Virus record (IMG/VR): IMGVR_UViG_3300036884_000356
Location: 1-42,235 of that record
Source: a virus
Length of the DNA: 42,235 bases
Reading direction: 5' to 3' (one strand)
This document shows positions 6,737 through 14,640 of this stretch, piece by piece. How positions within the stretch are numbered: the stretch's first letter is position 1; every line of letters starts with the position of its first letter. The position numbers and the translations under genes were made by a program. The notes under the pieces are model-generated. The model did not search any database and had not been told where the DNA came from. It saw nothing but the letters and a program-made list of their open reading frames with translations.

Positions 6737-8683
6737 TTACACTTCTTCGGACTGCGGTTCGGTAGTTCCCTTCGCCATATTCTCCTTCACGACGCACTCC
6801 GGGTTCGAGCAGACCCCGGCAATGATCTCGCCCTTGACTTTCTTCGGCTTCACGACCCAGGAACACGGGACGCCATCCACAAGACAGGCCCGCGCTTCGG
6901 TACAGCCGCAGTGACGGCACATCTTGCCAATGGTGCGCGCCTTGATCCGCTCCACTTCTCCGTCGATCTTCTTCTGGTCAGCGGCCAGCCGCCCAGCCTG
7001 ATCCTTCAGCTTGGCCTCCGTAGCCTTGAGCATCTTCCCCTTCTTGCCGGCGCCCGGCAGCTCCTTCACGCTGGCCCGCTCCCCGGCCAGCCGCTTGTCG
7101 CGCTTCTCATAGCTCGCGCGCTTCTTCTCATTCCATTCTTTCTCAACGGGAGCCGAGACCTTCTTGATTGGGACCAGATAGGCCTTCGCCAGCTCTTCAA
7201 TCTTCTCTCCATCCGAGAACTTCCCGGCCACGTCTTGGGCCACGGTTAAGTCGCTTAGGATCCTGAGAAGCGTTGGGCGGTCCGGTGCACTATGAATCAG
7301 TTTATCCAGATGCCCCGAGCGATAGTCATCAGACGCCTTAGCCCCCTTGGGCAGCGGCCAAAAATCCTCGAAGTACTTTACTCCGTCCTGCTGCGGCCGC
7401 AGCGCGTAGGCGCATTCCTTGACGATGAATCGAAACGCTTCGAGCGAGATACTTGCGAAAGCATCCTTGGTCTTAGCCTGCCCCGCGCGCACGGCCGCAT
7501 GAACGACCATCCGGACCGCCTTATCGGTCCTGCGTTGCCAAAGCTGCTCGACCTGCCTCTTGCGCTCTTCATTCATAATCCCGGGAGTCCGATTTACCAC
7601 CCGCCCACCTGCAGAGCGCCGGGAGCCATGTAGCTTGCAGCCTTCCTCCGCACAGACGTACCGGCTCTTCCCCAATCCCGTACCGGCAACGATGAGCGCC
7701 TCTTTCGTGTGCTCGCAGGAATCCTTTAGACTCTCGGTCCAGCCGCCCTTCTCATATTCCTGGCGCGCCAAGATCACTTTCTTCTTGCGGAGCTGATCCC
7801 TCTCTGAATAGCCAAGCCCCTCCCTGGAGGCAATCTCAAGGGCACCCGGCAGCTCCTTCTTGCGAAGCTCGAGGAACGCCCGGCACTTATTGCCGTAGCA
7901 CTCGGCGTCCGTGCAGGTGTCCGTCTCCTTGATGTCCGGAAAGAGCATCGGGCTGGCCCCGGATCGCTTTGGACAGGTCGTGCAGGATCCCGCAGCCGGA
8001 ACCAAATCCGCCGAATCGATCGGAAAGGACGCCTTCGAGAGAAGCGTCATCACGTGGCGTTCAAGAAAGCGTCCAATGGCTGCGGCGCCGAAGTTTCCAT
8101 CTTCATTCATGCCATACCGATTGAACTCCTTCCAGGCCGCTAACTGCGCTCCCGGCGTCAAGCGTGCGAGCATGAGCGCCGAGCCCAGGAGCAGCGTGCC
8201 CTTGTAGGCTTCCGCCGTCCATTTCAGGTTCAGGTTATTCAGCGCCATCCGGAGATGCACGTACACTTCCGGCTTGCCGACCATCTCCGCGACCGTCTTC
8301 GGAGCAACCCCGCCGCTCAGAAGTTTCTTGAAGCCCGCGGCTTCATCCATGAAATGAATGTCCGCCCGTTGCAGATTTTCAACCATCGCGAGCGTGAGCG
8401 CCTCTTCCGCCGACATCTCACGTACCACGGCGGGAATGGTTTCCTTCCCCGCCATCTTGCTCGCGTCAGCGCGGCGCGTCCCGAAGACGATCTCGTACTT
8501 CCCAGCCCCGTCCGGCCGGACCAGAATCGCCTGCTGAACGCCATGTACCGCAATGTCCGCAGCCAGTTCTTTCAGTTGTTCGGGGTCGCGACTATACTTT
8601 CCCCGTGGGTTGTAGGGTGATGGCACCAGCCACGCCAGAGGAACTTGCTCGACTGTCATTGTCCGTGCGTCTGTTATTTCCAT
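6737..8683 (-). CDS. ParB-like nuclease/CTPase-domain protein with cysteine clusters
   Basis: A 648-aa protein. The N-terminal ParB domain (about 10-110) includes VPLAWLVPSPYNPRG, then GTRR (68-71) and ENLQRADIH (102-110), the positions of the phosphate-binding motifs of ParB CTPases. A KorB-like helical DNA-binding region follows. Further on are CTTCPKRSG, CTDAECYGNKC, a second Cys set around CAEEGCKLHG, and a C-terminal CRHCGC region. Plasmid and phage ParB proteins of this long type share these clusters. I see no ParA partner or parS repeat. It could act in DNA partition, transcription control or as a nuclease. Start: ATG 8683 or TTG 8692, both served by a GGGGGA run. Confidence 0.8.
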   Translation of the reverse strand: MEITDARTMTVEQVPLAWLVPSPYNPRGKYSRDPEQLKELAADIAVHGVQQAILVRPDGAGKYEIVFGTRRADASKMAGKETIPAVVREMSAEEALTLAMVENLQRADIHFMDEAAGFKKLLSGGVAPKTVAEMVGKPEVYVHLRMALNNLNLKWTAEAYKGTLLLGSALMLARLTPGAQLAAWKEFNRYGMNEDGNFGAAAIGRFLERHVMTLLSKASFPIDSADLVPAAGSCTTCPKRSGASPMLFPDIKETDTCTDAECYGNKCRAFLELRKKELPGALEIASREGLGYSERDQLRKKKVILARQEYEKGGWTESLKDSCEHTKEALIVAGTGLGKSRYVCAEEGCKLHGSRRSAGGRVVNRTPGIMNEERKRQVEQLWQRRTDKAVRMVVHAAVRAGQAKTKDAFASISLEAFRFIVKECAYALRPQQDGVKYFEDFWPLPKGAKASDDYRSGHLDKLIHSAPDRPTLLRILSDLTVAQDVAGKFSDGEKIEELAKAYLVPIKKVSAPVEKEWNEKKRASYEKRDKRLAGERASVKELPGAGKKGKMLKATEAKLKDQAGRLAADQKKIDGEVERIKARTIGKMCRHCGCTEARACLVDGVPCSWVVKPKKVKGEIIAGVCSNPECVVKENMAKGTTEPQSEEV

Positions 8684-9116
8684 TGGATTCAATCCCCCTT
8701 TTAATTTGAAGTTTTCTAGACGCTTTCCCGCCCTGATTATCTTCCTCATCATGGCAGCGCCCGCAGAGCGGCCGCAGGTTTTCCCGCGTGTCTCCCGGGC
8801 AAAACGGCGAGCTTTGCTTGATGATGTGATCGAAGAGCCGCGTTGAAAACTCTGGGAGCGATCGCCCGCATTTCGCGCATTGCTTCCCTGTGTCCATCCA
8901 GATTTCATAGCAAAGCCCGACATAATGATGCCGTGACAGATTAACCCGTCCTCCTTTCGTCACATGGGATGGCTTGGGCTTCCCCTGCCGCGCCATCGGA
9001 TGGCGTGGCCGTGGCGCTTCTCCCTGGACGCGCCAGGAACAGCCATGCACGATGCAGATCAGCCAAGCTCCCAACTTCCGAAGTGGCCGCCGATGCTCGG
9101 GACAGCGCGGTTTCAC
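8592..9116 (-). CDS. HNH endonuclease
   Basis: A 174-aa protein starting at GTG 9116, with AGGAGG five bases upstream and a 4-nt overlap (GTGA) with the preceding SWIM gene. The HNH core is CAKCGRSLP, then RLFDHIIKQS, then CPGDTRENLRPLCGRC, giving two zinc-binding Cys pairs, the D-H pair and N-L-R-P-L. The N-terminus has an extra CPEH...CIVHGC knuckle. The last 30 codons overlap the ParB-like gene by about 92 nt in another frame, longer than usual here, so the C-terminal tail is probably non-essential or recently extended. Confidence 0.75.
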   Translation of the reverse strand: MKPRCPEHRRPLRKLGAWLICIVHGCSWRVQGEAPRPRHPMARQGKPKPSHVTKGGRVNLSRHHYVGLCYEIWMDTGKQCAKCGRSLPEFSTRLFDHIIKQSSPFCPGDTRENLRPLCGRCHDEEDNQGGKASRKLQIKRGIESNGNNRRTDNDSRASSSGVAGAITLQPTGKV

Positions 9117-9514
9117 TCTTCCCTCCTGATTTTGCGCCGCCCATAGGTTGCGACCGGCAGCGGCTCCGGAGCTGGCTTTGAAGAAGTAGGCTCCTTCCGC
9201 ATGAGCTCTATTGCGGATGCGGGCCCCTGCCAAGCCTTCAACTCTTCCTCCGTGGTGATCAGCAAAGGCTTCGGCGGCGCCAGAACTTTCGCTTCCACCT
9301 GAAGCTGAAACAGCTCCGCGTTGATTTGTCTTTCTCGTTCATACGGATCCGGTCGATTATCTTGGCTACGGATCATCACTTCTGACATGTGCCGGCAGAT
9401 GATGTCCGGCTGGCCTTTCAAGTGTTTCTGACAGGAGCAGCCCATCCCCCCATTTGGGTAAACCGACACCGTCGCATCAACGAACTTGAAAACGCTCGGT
9501 TGCGTCATCGGCAT
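9113..9514 (-). CDS. Small SWIM-type zinc-finger protein (paralogue 1)
   Basis: A 133-aa protein; start at ATG 9514 or 9508 (MPMTQPSVFKF). The motif GCSCQKHLKGQPDIICRH fits the SWIM consensus C-x-C...C-x-H, a zinc finger that binds DNA or proteins. The C-terminal half is charged and proline-rich and ends in YGRRKIRREE. The 87-aa protein at 25594-25857 has the same SWIM core and the same ending (FGKRKIRE), so the two look like paralogues. No helicase or transposase domain accompanies the finger. Confidence 0.65.
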   Translation of the reverse strand: MPMTQPSVFKFVDATVSVYPNGGMGCSCQKHLKGQPDIICRHMSEVMIRSQDNRPDPYERERQINAELFQLQVEAKVLAPPKPLLITTEEELKAWQGPASAIELMRKEPTSSKPAPEPLPVATYGRRKIRREE

Positions 9515-9525
9515 GGGTTTTCTTC

Positions 9526-9744
9526 TCAAGATCGCTCCCACCCAATCTCTTTCGAAGCCCGGACGTGCTCCACTTCTCCGTCCGGAGATGCATGCCGCTC
9601 GCGCTGTACCTTGAGAAGATACTCTCCGGTATCCCCCGTGAACATCGGATCCCCCACAGGAGCAAACCGGATCTTGTAAAGCAGATCACGGTAGCTTGCC
9701 TTGTCAATCCAGTCTTTTTCTTCCTTCGTTATCGGGGTGCTCAT
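9526..9744 (-). CDS. Conserved small phage protein
   Basis: A 72-aa protein starting at ATG 9744 with GGGGGAG close upstream. The sequence MSTPITKEEKDWIDKASY then GDPMFTGDTGEYLL resembles small phage proteins often annotated as hypothetical. It lies directly after the DUF5131 gene. No function is known to me. Confidence 0.65.
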   Translation of the reverse strand: MSTPITKEEKDWIDKASYRDLLYKIRFAPVGDPMFTGDTGEYLLKVQRERHASPDGEVEHVRASKEIGWERS

Positions 9745-9754
9745 CGTCTCCCCC

Positions 9755-10450
9755 TCATTTCGGATATTCGTTCCACTCCCGGCCGTCCAGCAGGCGATCA
9801 AGGGCCTTTGGACGGGTCGCGCTCTTTTGCTTGAAGAAAAACGGGATGCCCCGTTCGATGCAGGCATCCCGAATCTGCCGGACCCAATCTAGATTAAGTG
9901 GCCGGAATCCCGCCCCGGATTCTCCACCGACGATGATCCAATGAATCCCCTCAAGCGGCAGATCCGGCATCGGGCCGAGCAGCGGCTCGATGGAGAGAAA
10001 GCGCACCGCGCAATCGATGTGCTGCAAGGTCTTGATGCGTGAGTAAAAACGATGATTCTCAACCGATACCCCCATCCAGGTTTGCTCTGGCCAATCCGCA
10101 ATCTTGGCTCGCTCCGGCCGCTTCGTCAAAATCTGGTAAGTGTGTCGTGGAGTCCTGGCCATTATCTTGTAGGCATCCTCACGCCATGGATCGGCCTCTT
10201 CGATAAAGAAATCTGACCACGAGCACGTAAAGATGCGCCGAGGCTCCTTCCAGTTCAGCGGCGCGTTGAACGTCGCGGGCTTGGTGCGCATGACGATATC
10301 CGGATCGCGGCCGTATTGCCTCATCCCGCGAAACATGTAACAGTGCGCGCAGGCCGGAGAGACTTTCCGGCAGCCCATCCAGGGATTCCATGTGGAGCCC
10401 GGTTTTCCATCTGACCCTCGAGTCCACTCGATCGCTGTTACTTTACCCAT
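9755..10450 (-). CDS. DUF5131 (phage Gp37/Gp68 family) protein
   Basis: A 231-aa protein starting at ATG 10450 (GAAAGG upstream). It shows the family signature: IEWTRG...TWNPWMGCRKVS followed by CAHCY (cysteines near 27, 34 and 37), then TCSWSDFF, YQILTKRPERA, WMGVSVEN, FLSIEPLLG and IIVGGESG. The cysteine arrangement and barrel-like layout resemble radical-SAM proteins, although an iron-sulfur role has not been shown to my knowledge. The family is widespread in phages and prophages and its function is unknown. It overlaps the HNH gene upstream by 8 nt. Confidence 0.9.
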   Translation of the reverse strand: MGKVTAIEWTRGSDGKPGSTWNPWMGCRKVSPACAHCYMFRGMRQYGRDPDIVMRTKPATFNAPLNWKEPRRIFTCSWSDFFIEEADPWREDAYKIMARTPRHTYQILTKRPERAKIADWPEQTWMGVSVENHRFYSRIKTLQHIDCAVRFLSIEPLLGPMPDLPLEGIHWIIVGGESGAGFRPLNLDWVRQIRDACIERGIPFFFKQKSATRPKALDRLLDGREWNEYPK

Positions 10451-10919
10451 TCCAATGAGCCTTTCGGTGGCATGATAGGCACATCGGTTCGACGTCAAGC
10501 TCGTGCCCTGCATAGCTCCGAGAATGATGATATTGAGCCGCTCGTTTGCCACATTTACACTTTTTCATTGTCGGCTTTGATAGTGTTCCGCGGCGGATCG
10601 ACCAACGAACCGCATCATGTGCCTTTTGAATGGCGGACTTGGTCTCGCTGCTCTTGATTCGTTCACGTCTAACACTAACCCGTCTGCAGGGAATACATCC
10701 TGCCGTCTTACCGTCATAGCGACTTCGGTCAACATCAAACTCTTCCCTAGGCTTCCAAGCTTTACACGCGGTGCATCTCTTCAATCCCAGAGTGACCCGT
10801 CGCTTATATTCAGCGACAGGAATCTCAGCCTTTTTTGCCGCAACCTTAATCGCGCCTTCTTTTGTTTGTGCCATTTCGTAATTATAAAATAGAGTGGACA
10901 GGAACTCAATCCATTCCAT
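10443..10919 (-). CDS. HNH-type zinc protein/endonuclease
   Basis: A 158-aa protein; ATG 10919 follows AAAGGA directly, and ATG 10874 (MAQTKEG) is an alternative. A first knuckle, CTACKAWKP...CIPCRR, is followed by KCKCGKRAAQYHHSRSYAGH and MCLSCHRKAHWNG. The H-H...C..CH arrangement is the compact HNH-like domain common in phages. A very similar arrangement is inserted in the initiator protein at 19382-20482. Nuclease activity is plausible. Confidence 0.7.
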   Translation of the reverse strand: MEWIEFLSTLFYNYEMAQTKEGAIKVAAKKAEIPVAEYKRRVTLGLKRCTACKAWKPREEFDVDRSRYDGKTAGCIPCRRVSVRRERIKSSETKSAIQKAHDAVRWSIRRGTLSKPTMKKCKCGKRAAQYHHSRSYAGHELDVEPMCLSCHRKAHWNG

Positions 10920-11072
10920 TCCTTTCAGCAGGTCGGGCGTGGCCGGACTCCCTAACGCTCCCGCGAGAAATCTGGTAAGTCTCAGTTACGCTTTACGCCG
11001 CACGCCCACCCCGCCTCTGGCAGTACGGTTTCACGGCGGAGCTTTCCTTCGACATGCCGCGTGCTGCCAAGC
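10920..11072. repeat. Intergenic element, copy 2 of the shared inverted repeat
   Basis: No gene is visible in these 153 bp. GGGCGTG (10935-10941) pairs with CACGCCC (11001-11007). The GGGCGTGG octamer and the ACGCCGCACGCCC 13-mer are the same as in the gap at 2116-2179. In both places the element follows the stop codon of a gene for a propeller or helix type protein and precedes another gene on the minus strand. Confidence 0.5.
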
Positions 11073-12668
11073 TCAATTCTTTGGCGCTAAGCCCGGCAAC
11101 GGACCCGGCACCTTGGGGGAGGTCGTCCCTCCCATGATGGCCGCTCCCCCGGTTAACCCATGAACTCCAAACGCTCCGATGTCCCATGGACCCGTGCTAG
11201 GCCGCGGCTGTCCTGCGGCATCCGTTTTGAAGAGCGCCGAAAGGTTTACGCCCTTGCCGATGGCGGGCGAGCCAGGAAGCAAGCAGAAATTCCCACTTCC
11301 CAGCGTCCCATTGGGAATGGCAGTAAACATCGGCACGGCGGCCAGCGAATGCATCTCGTAGCCCCAGGTTTTTTGAACACAGGCCAGAGTCTTGCATTGC
11401 GTGCTGGCGGTGCCAGTCGGGTTCATGAAGTAGGCGAAGTCCCCATAGCCGTGAGCCAAAGAGAGATTATGTAAGTTGTAATCAATCGTGACCGAACTCC
11501 AGTTCGACGGGACGAGTCCGGACCAGTCGATGCCGAAGCCGCTCGAGATGTTATTCTCAATCACCAGCGCGCCGTAGTGCGGCTGGTAGGATGGAGCGAG
11601 AACGATGGCACCTGAATATCCTGCATCCTTTCCAGGCGCAGCATCACTCGAAAACGTGTTGTTCACGATTGAAATGTTGCCATCGTGAGACTGAAACCTG
11701 ATGGCATAGCCCAAAGCAATGGGCACAGGCCCCTCAATCGAAAACACGTTGTTATAGATCAACGTGTAGTTCGTGCAGGAGTTTGCGAAGTACTGTGCCG
11801 TTCCTCCCCCAGGCCAGAGGCCCTTAAACCAATTGTCGTGAAACGAAATGTGCGTCACGGTGGGGTTCAGGTTAAGCACCTTGGGTGGCGTGGGCCTGGT
11901 GCAGTCGCTGGTCGGGTTGCCGATCATCAAACCGTCCTGATGATATCCAGCCGGGTTGTACGTGCCCGCGCCCTGGATCTCGTTGCCGTACACCTCGACG
12001 TCATCCACCACGGAGCCCGTGTACCCATAGACGATGAAACGGCCACCCCACATGATCTTATTGTCGTGAATCAGGATGTGGCTGGAGAGCGATCCTTTGG
12101 GTAGGTAGCTGTTGGAGTAGGCAATCGACTGCACGGACAACGGCTGAAGCGTGCACCGGCTGATCTCGATGTTGTTTCCGCCCCCACCGAAACTGATAGC
12201 CGTTCCCGACGAGTCGGTTTTGTTCCCGCTATTCTTGACGAGGAAATTATCGATCTTGATAAATGAAATCCTCCCATGCCACCCCCCATCCCCGATGAGA
12301 TACGAGTTGGGTCCGGAGAGCTGCTGCCCGTCGATCACCGGCTGACTCCACATCGGGCCGGTGAACCACGTCTGATCTTCCCCGCCGTAGACGTCCGTGG
12401 CGCCGGCCGCGCCGCTGTACTTGATGGTGAGCGGAAGAGCAACCTTAGTCCACGTCACCCCGCCCTTGAAAATGAACTGGTCGCCGGGCTTGTGCACATA
12501 GAGAGGTTGCGCGAATCCCGGCATCCCGGGCGCCAGCTTCCAGGGCGCTGCTTTGGAAGTACCCGCGTTCGCGCTCGAGCCGCCCACAAAGTCGATGTAG
12601 TAGGTCGCGGCGCTCGCCGATACCGCCAGCAAAAACATCAAAGTGACTGCCTGCATGATCCTTTTCAT
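11073..12668 (-). CDS. Secreted parallel beta-helix (pectate-lyase-like) protein
   Basis: A 531-aa protein with a clear Sec signal peptide (MKRIMQAVTLMFLLAVSASA, residues 1-20). The mature part starts ATYYIDFVGG and carries repeated short strands ending in asparagine or aspartate ladders (ILIHDNKIMWGG, DVEVYGNEIQGAG, HISFHDNWFKGL, LIYNNVFS, ISIVNNTFSS, LVIENNISSG). This is the right-handed beta-helix pattern of polysaccharide lyases and phage tailspikes. The C-terminus has a 'LLPGSPAIGKG...WDIGAF' segment, typical of bacterial choice-of-anchor beta-helix proteins. The signal peptide argues for export by the host rather than assembly into a tail. Enzyme activity on glycans is possible; catalytic residues are not clear. 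Confidence 0.8.
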   Translation of the reverse strand: MKRIMQAVTLMFLLAVSASAATYYIDFVGGSSANAGTSKAAPWKLAPGMPGFAQPLYVHKPGDQFIFKGGVTWTKVALPLTIKYSGAAGATDVYGGEDQTWFTGPMWSQPVIDGQQLSGPNSYLIGDGGWHGRISFIKIDNFLVKNSGNKTDSSGTAISFGGGGNNIEISRCTLQPLSVQSIAYSNSYLPKGSLSSHILIHDNKIMWGGRFIVYGYTGSVVDDVEVYGNEIQGAGTYNPAGYHQDGLMIGNPTSDCTRPTPPKVLNLNPTVTHISFHDNWFKGLWPGGGTAQYFANSCTNYTLIYNNVFSIEGPVPIALGYAIRFQSHDGNISIVNNTFSSDAAPGKDAGYSGAIVLAPSYQPHYGALVIENNISSGFGIDWSGLVPSNWSSVTIDYNLHNLSLAHGYGDFAYFMNPTGTASTQCKTLACVQKTWGYEMHSLAAVPMFTAIPNGTLGSGNFCLLPGSPAIGKGVNLSALFKTDAAGQPRPSTGPWDIGAFGVHGLTGGAAIMGGTTSPKVPGPLPGLAPKN

Positions 12669-12711
12669 CTGATGGCTCCTTTTTCATTTGATTTGTTTAG
12701 CTTCTCTTCAC

Positions 12712-13125
12712 TCATCCCCCGCTTCCCTCTCGCAGCCGCTTGATCTCGGCCCTGATATCGTCAAAAGCATTGAAACTCTTCTCTGGCGGCATCCGTCGAA
12801 TGAAATCATCCAGCGCGGCGAGAGCGGCGTCGCCCTTCATCCCGATGTCACCGCACGCATCCTTGGCATCGCAGAGAACTGAGTACTCCGCAACCCCCAC
12901 GGAGACATAAGGTGGCATGTGTCCTGGAGCTCTCCGAGCAGATTCAATCAAGTTCTCGATGGCTTGTCGCATCATCAGGCAGGTCAGATCAGCCTTCTCG
13001 GCCCGCTCGCGGAGCGTGGCGTTCTTGCCATCCAGCCGCAGAATTTCCTGCGCGGCCTTGGGAACGATCACCGCGCTGTAGTTGATTCGCGCCTTGGATA
13101 TGTGTTCCATCTCTTCAGGTGACAT
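12712..13125 (-). CDS. Hypothetical helical protein
   Basis: A 137-aa protein starting at ATG 13125 (MSPEEM) with AAAGGA nine bases upstream; ATG 13146 is possible. It is mostly alpha-helical, with a likely coiled coil (DGKNATLRERAEKADL), and has conserved-looking cysteines (CLMM, LCDAKDACGD). No domain recognised. Confidence 0.55.
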   Translation of the reverse strand: MSPEEMEHISKARINYSAVIVPKAAQEILRLDGKNATLRERAEKADLTCLMMRQAIENLIESARRAPGHMPPYVSVGVAEYSVLCDAKDACGDIGMKGDAALAALDDFIRRMPPEKSFNAFDDIRAEIKRLREGSGG

Positions 13126-13156
13126 TGTGAACCATCCTTTCAGCATGGCGGCCAGC

Positions 13157-13408
13157 CTACCGCGAGAACTGGCGCAGCAGGCTGACCGCCAAGAACACCC
13201 AAACCGCGAAGCAGATGGCGCCCGCGATGATGACGCACCGCGTGAACCCTCGCGTATCGCGCGCATCCTGCAGACGCCATTCATCAAAGCAAGCTCTTAG
13301 TTTTGCTTTCCGGACCGCAAGGCCGCCGTCATCCCGAACGAAGGGATTGGGCGCAGGATCCCCCGGATTACTAGTTGAGAGTTTGCATGAACCGCTTCGT
13401 TTCATCAT
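13157..13408 (-). CDS. Small tail-anchored membrane protein
   Basis: An 83-aa protein whose ATG overlaps the preceding stop by 4 nt (ATGA). The first 58 residues are polar and basic. Residues 59-79 form one transmembrane helix (CVIIAGAICFAVWVFLAVSLL), followed by RQFSR. This is a C-terminal anchor topology. Function unknown. Confidence 0.55.
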   Translation of the reverse strand: MMKRSGSCKLSTSNPGDPAPNPFVRDDGGLAVRKAKLRACFDEWRLQDARDTRGFTRCVIIAGAICFAVWVFLAVSLLRQFSR

Positions 13409-14178
13409 TGCACCTTATAACTCCCGGCCGGGCTTGTTGCCCCAGCCACCGCTATCTCCGGATCCTCGGCCTTTGACGGCGGGCGCTTGAAACCGAAGAC
13501 TTCCCCGAGCCGGTTGACCACCGCAATGACCGCGCTCCAACCCACCTCGCTTGGTGTCGCCTCAGGATTGACGTCACCGACCTGCGCCTGCACGGTAAAG
13601 AACACAAGTCGCGCGGCGATGTAGTATGGAGACTCACCCTCCCCGATGACAATCTGAGCGCAGAGCCATTCCAGCGCAGCGCTGTCTGTTATCAGTCCTT
13701 GCCGCTCCCGCACGAGCTCCAGCGCTTGATCGATAATCTTCAACTGAGACTTCTCAAGCTGAAAGCCGCGGTAACTTCGCTCTTCCAGGGCCAGCCCCGG
13801 CACGGCCACATTGAGCTGCTTCCGGAACTGATTGTTGGGCATCTCTGTGGCGTCCTGTACCATCGCCGCAGTTCGCCGAGCGACCGGAACCCGCGCGAAA
13901 TCCTGCGCATTCGTGAACGTCATCTGACTCAACGCCTTTTCCGGAACGCTCTGCTCAAGATCCCGGTAGGTTCTTGCCATGGCATAAGCCTGACTGGCTT
14001 TCTTGTCTCCAACCGCATCCAGCCAGTCTTCGAACGACCCAAACTCCACGTTCCATAATTGCCCGTCGATCACTTTGGAGAAGATGCCGGCGAGCGCCGT
14101 CCACTCTCGGCCGATCCGCTTGTAGGATTCCTTCGCCTGCTCGGTCAACTTCTTGGCTTGCTGTTCCCTTTCTGTCAT
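13405..14178 (-). CDS. DUF3102-like/ParB-associated helical protein
   Basis: A 257-aa protein starting at ATG 14178, with GGGAG five bases upstream. The N-terminus is helical (TEREQQAKKLTEQAKESYK) and leads into FGSFEDWLDAVGDKKASQAY, a helix-turn-helix-like pattern seen in DUF3102-type and related phage DNA-binding proteins. The C-terminal domain (QAQVGDVNPEATPSEVGW) is unassigned. It overlaps the small membrane protein gene by 4 nt and sits between the methylase/nuclease genes and secreted-protein genes. DNA binding is an inference. Confidence 0.5.
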   Translation of the reverse strand: MTEREQQAKKLTEQAKESYKRIGREWTALAGIFSKVIDGQLWNVEFGSFEDWLDAVGDKKASQAYAMARTYRDLEQSVPEKALSQMTFTNAQDFARVPVARRTAAMVQDATEMPNNQFRKQLNVAVPGLALEERSYRGFQLEKSQLKIIDQALELVRERQGLITDSAALEWLCAQIVIGEGESPYYIAARLVFFTVQAQVGDVNPEATPSEVGWSAVIAVVNRLGEVFGFKRPPSKAEDPEIAVAGATSPAGSYKVQ

Positions 14179-14235
14179 CGACTGCTCCCTTCTGGTGAGG
14201 CCGGGGCCGGGACCGGCCTTCGTGGTAACCTTCAA

Positions 14236-14640
14236 TCAATACAAGATTTTCTTTCCTTCCACCAATTCACGCCAAGTTTTGATATGTTCTTTGAGTTTTT
14301 TCAGGTCGGACGGAACGACTCGCCTGACTTCTCCGTGATCAATCGAGTAATAGCTGTTGACGGTCATCGTTCGTGCATCACCGTCAACGATGAGAACGGA
14401 ATTATTGTTGTTCTCGGTGAAGCGCTGGAAAGCGATTCGCTGTCCGGTTGGAAGAAGTTTCTCAGGACCCTTCCATTCCTGAATACCGAAAGATCTGTCA
14501 ATTTCAACGAAGGCATCGATGTCTGTATATCCGATTCCCCGAGAGAAGCACTCATCAAAAACCCCCAATCGAATCCGCTTTATCAGATTGAAGCAATTTG
14601 TGCCGTTCTTGCAGTCCCACTCCATTCTACGTCCTGACAT
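14236..14640 (-). CDS. Putative PD-(D/E)XK-fold nuclease
   Basis: A 134-aa protein starting at ATG 14640 with GGAGG five bases upstream, overlapping the methylase gene stop. The segment GYTDIDAFVEIDRSFGIQEW followed by K is the sort of D-x-D...E-x-K arrangement found in small phage nucleases of the PD-(D/E)XK fold ('TDIDx..E....f..iEwK'). A basic C-terminal helix follows. Next to an adenine methylase it could form a nuclease/methylase pair, but small resolvase-like phage nucleases are equally possible. Confidence 0.5.
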   Translation of the reverse strand: MSGRRMEWDCKNGTNCFNLIKRIRLGVFDECFSRGIGYTDIDAFVEIDRSFGIQEWKGPEKLLPTGQRIAFQRFTENNNNSVLIVDGDARTMTVNSYYSIDHGEVRRVVPSDLKKLKEHIKTWRELVEGKKILY

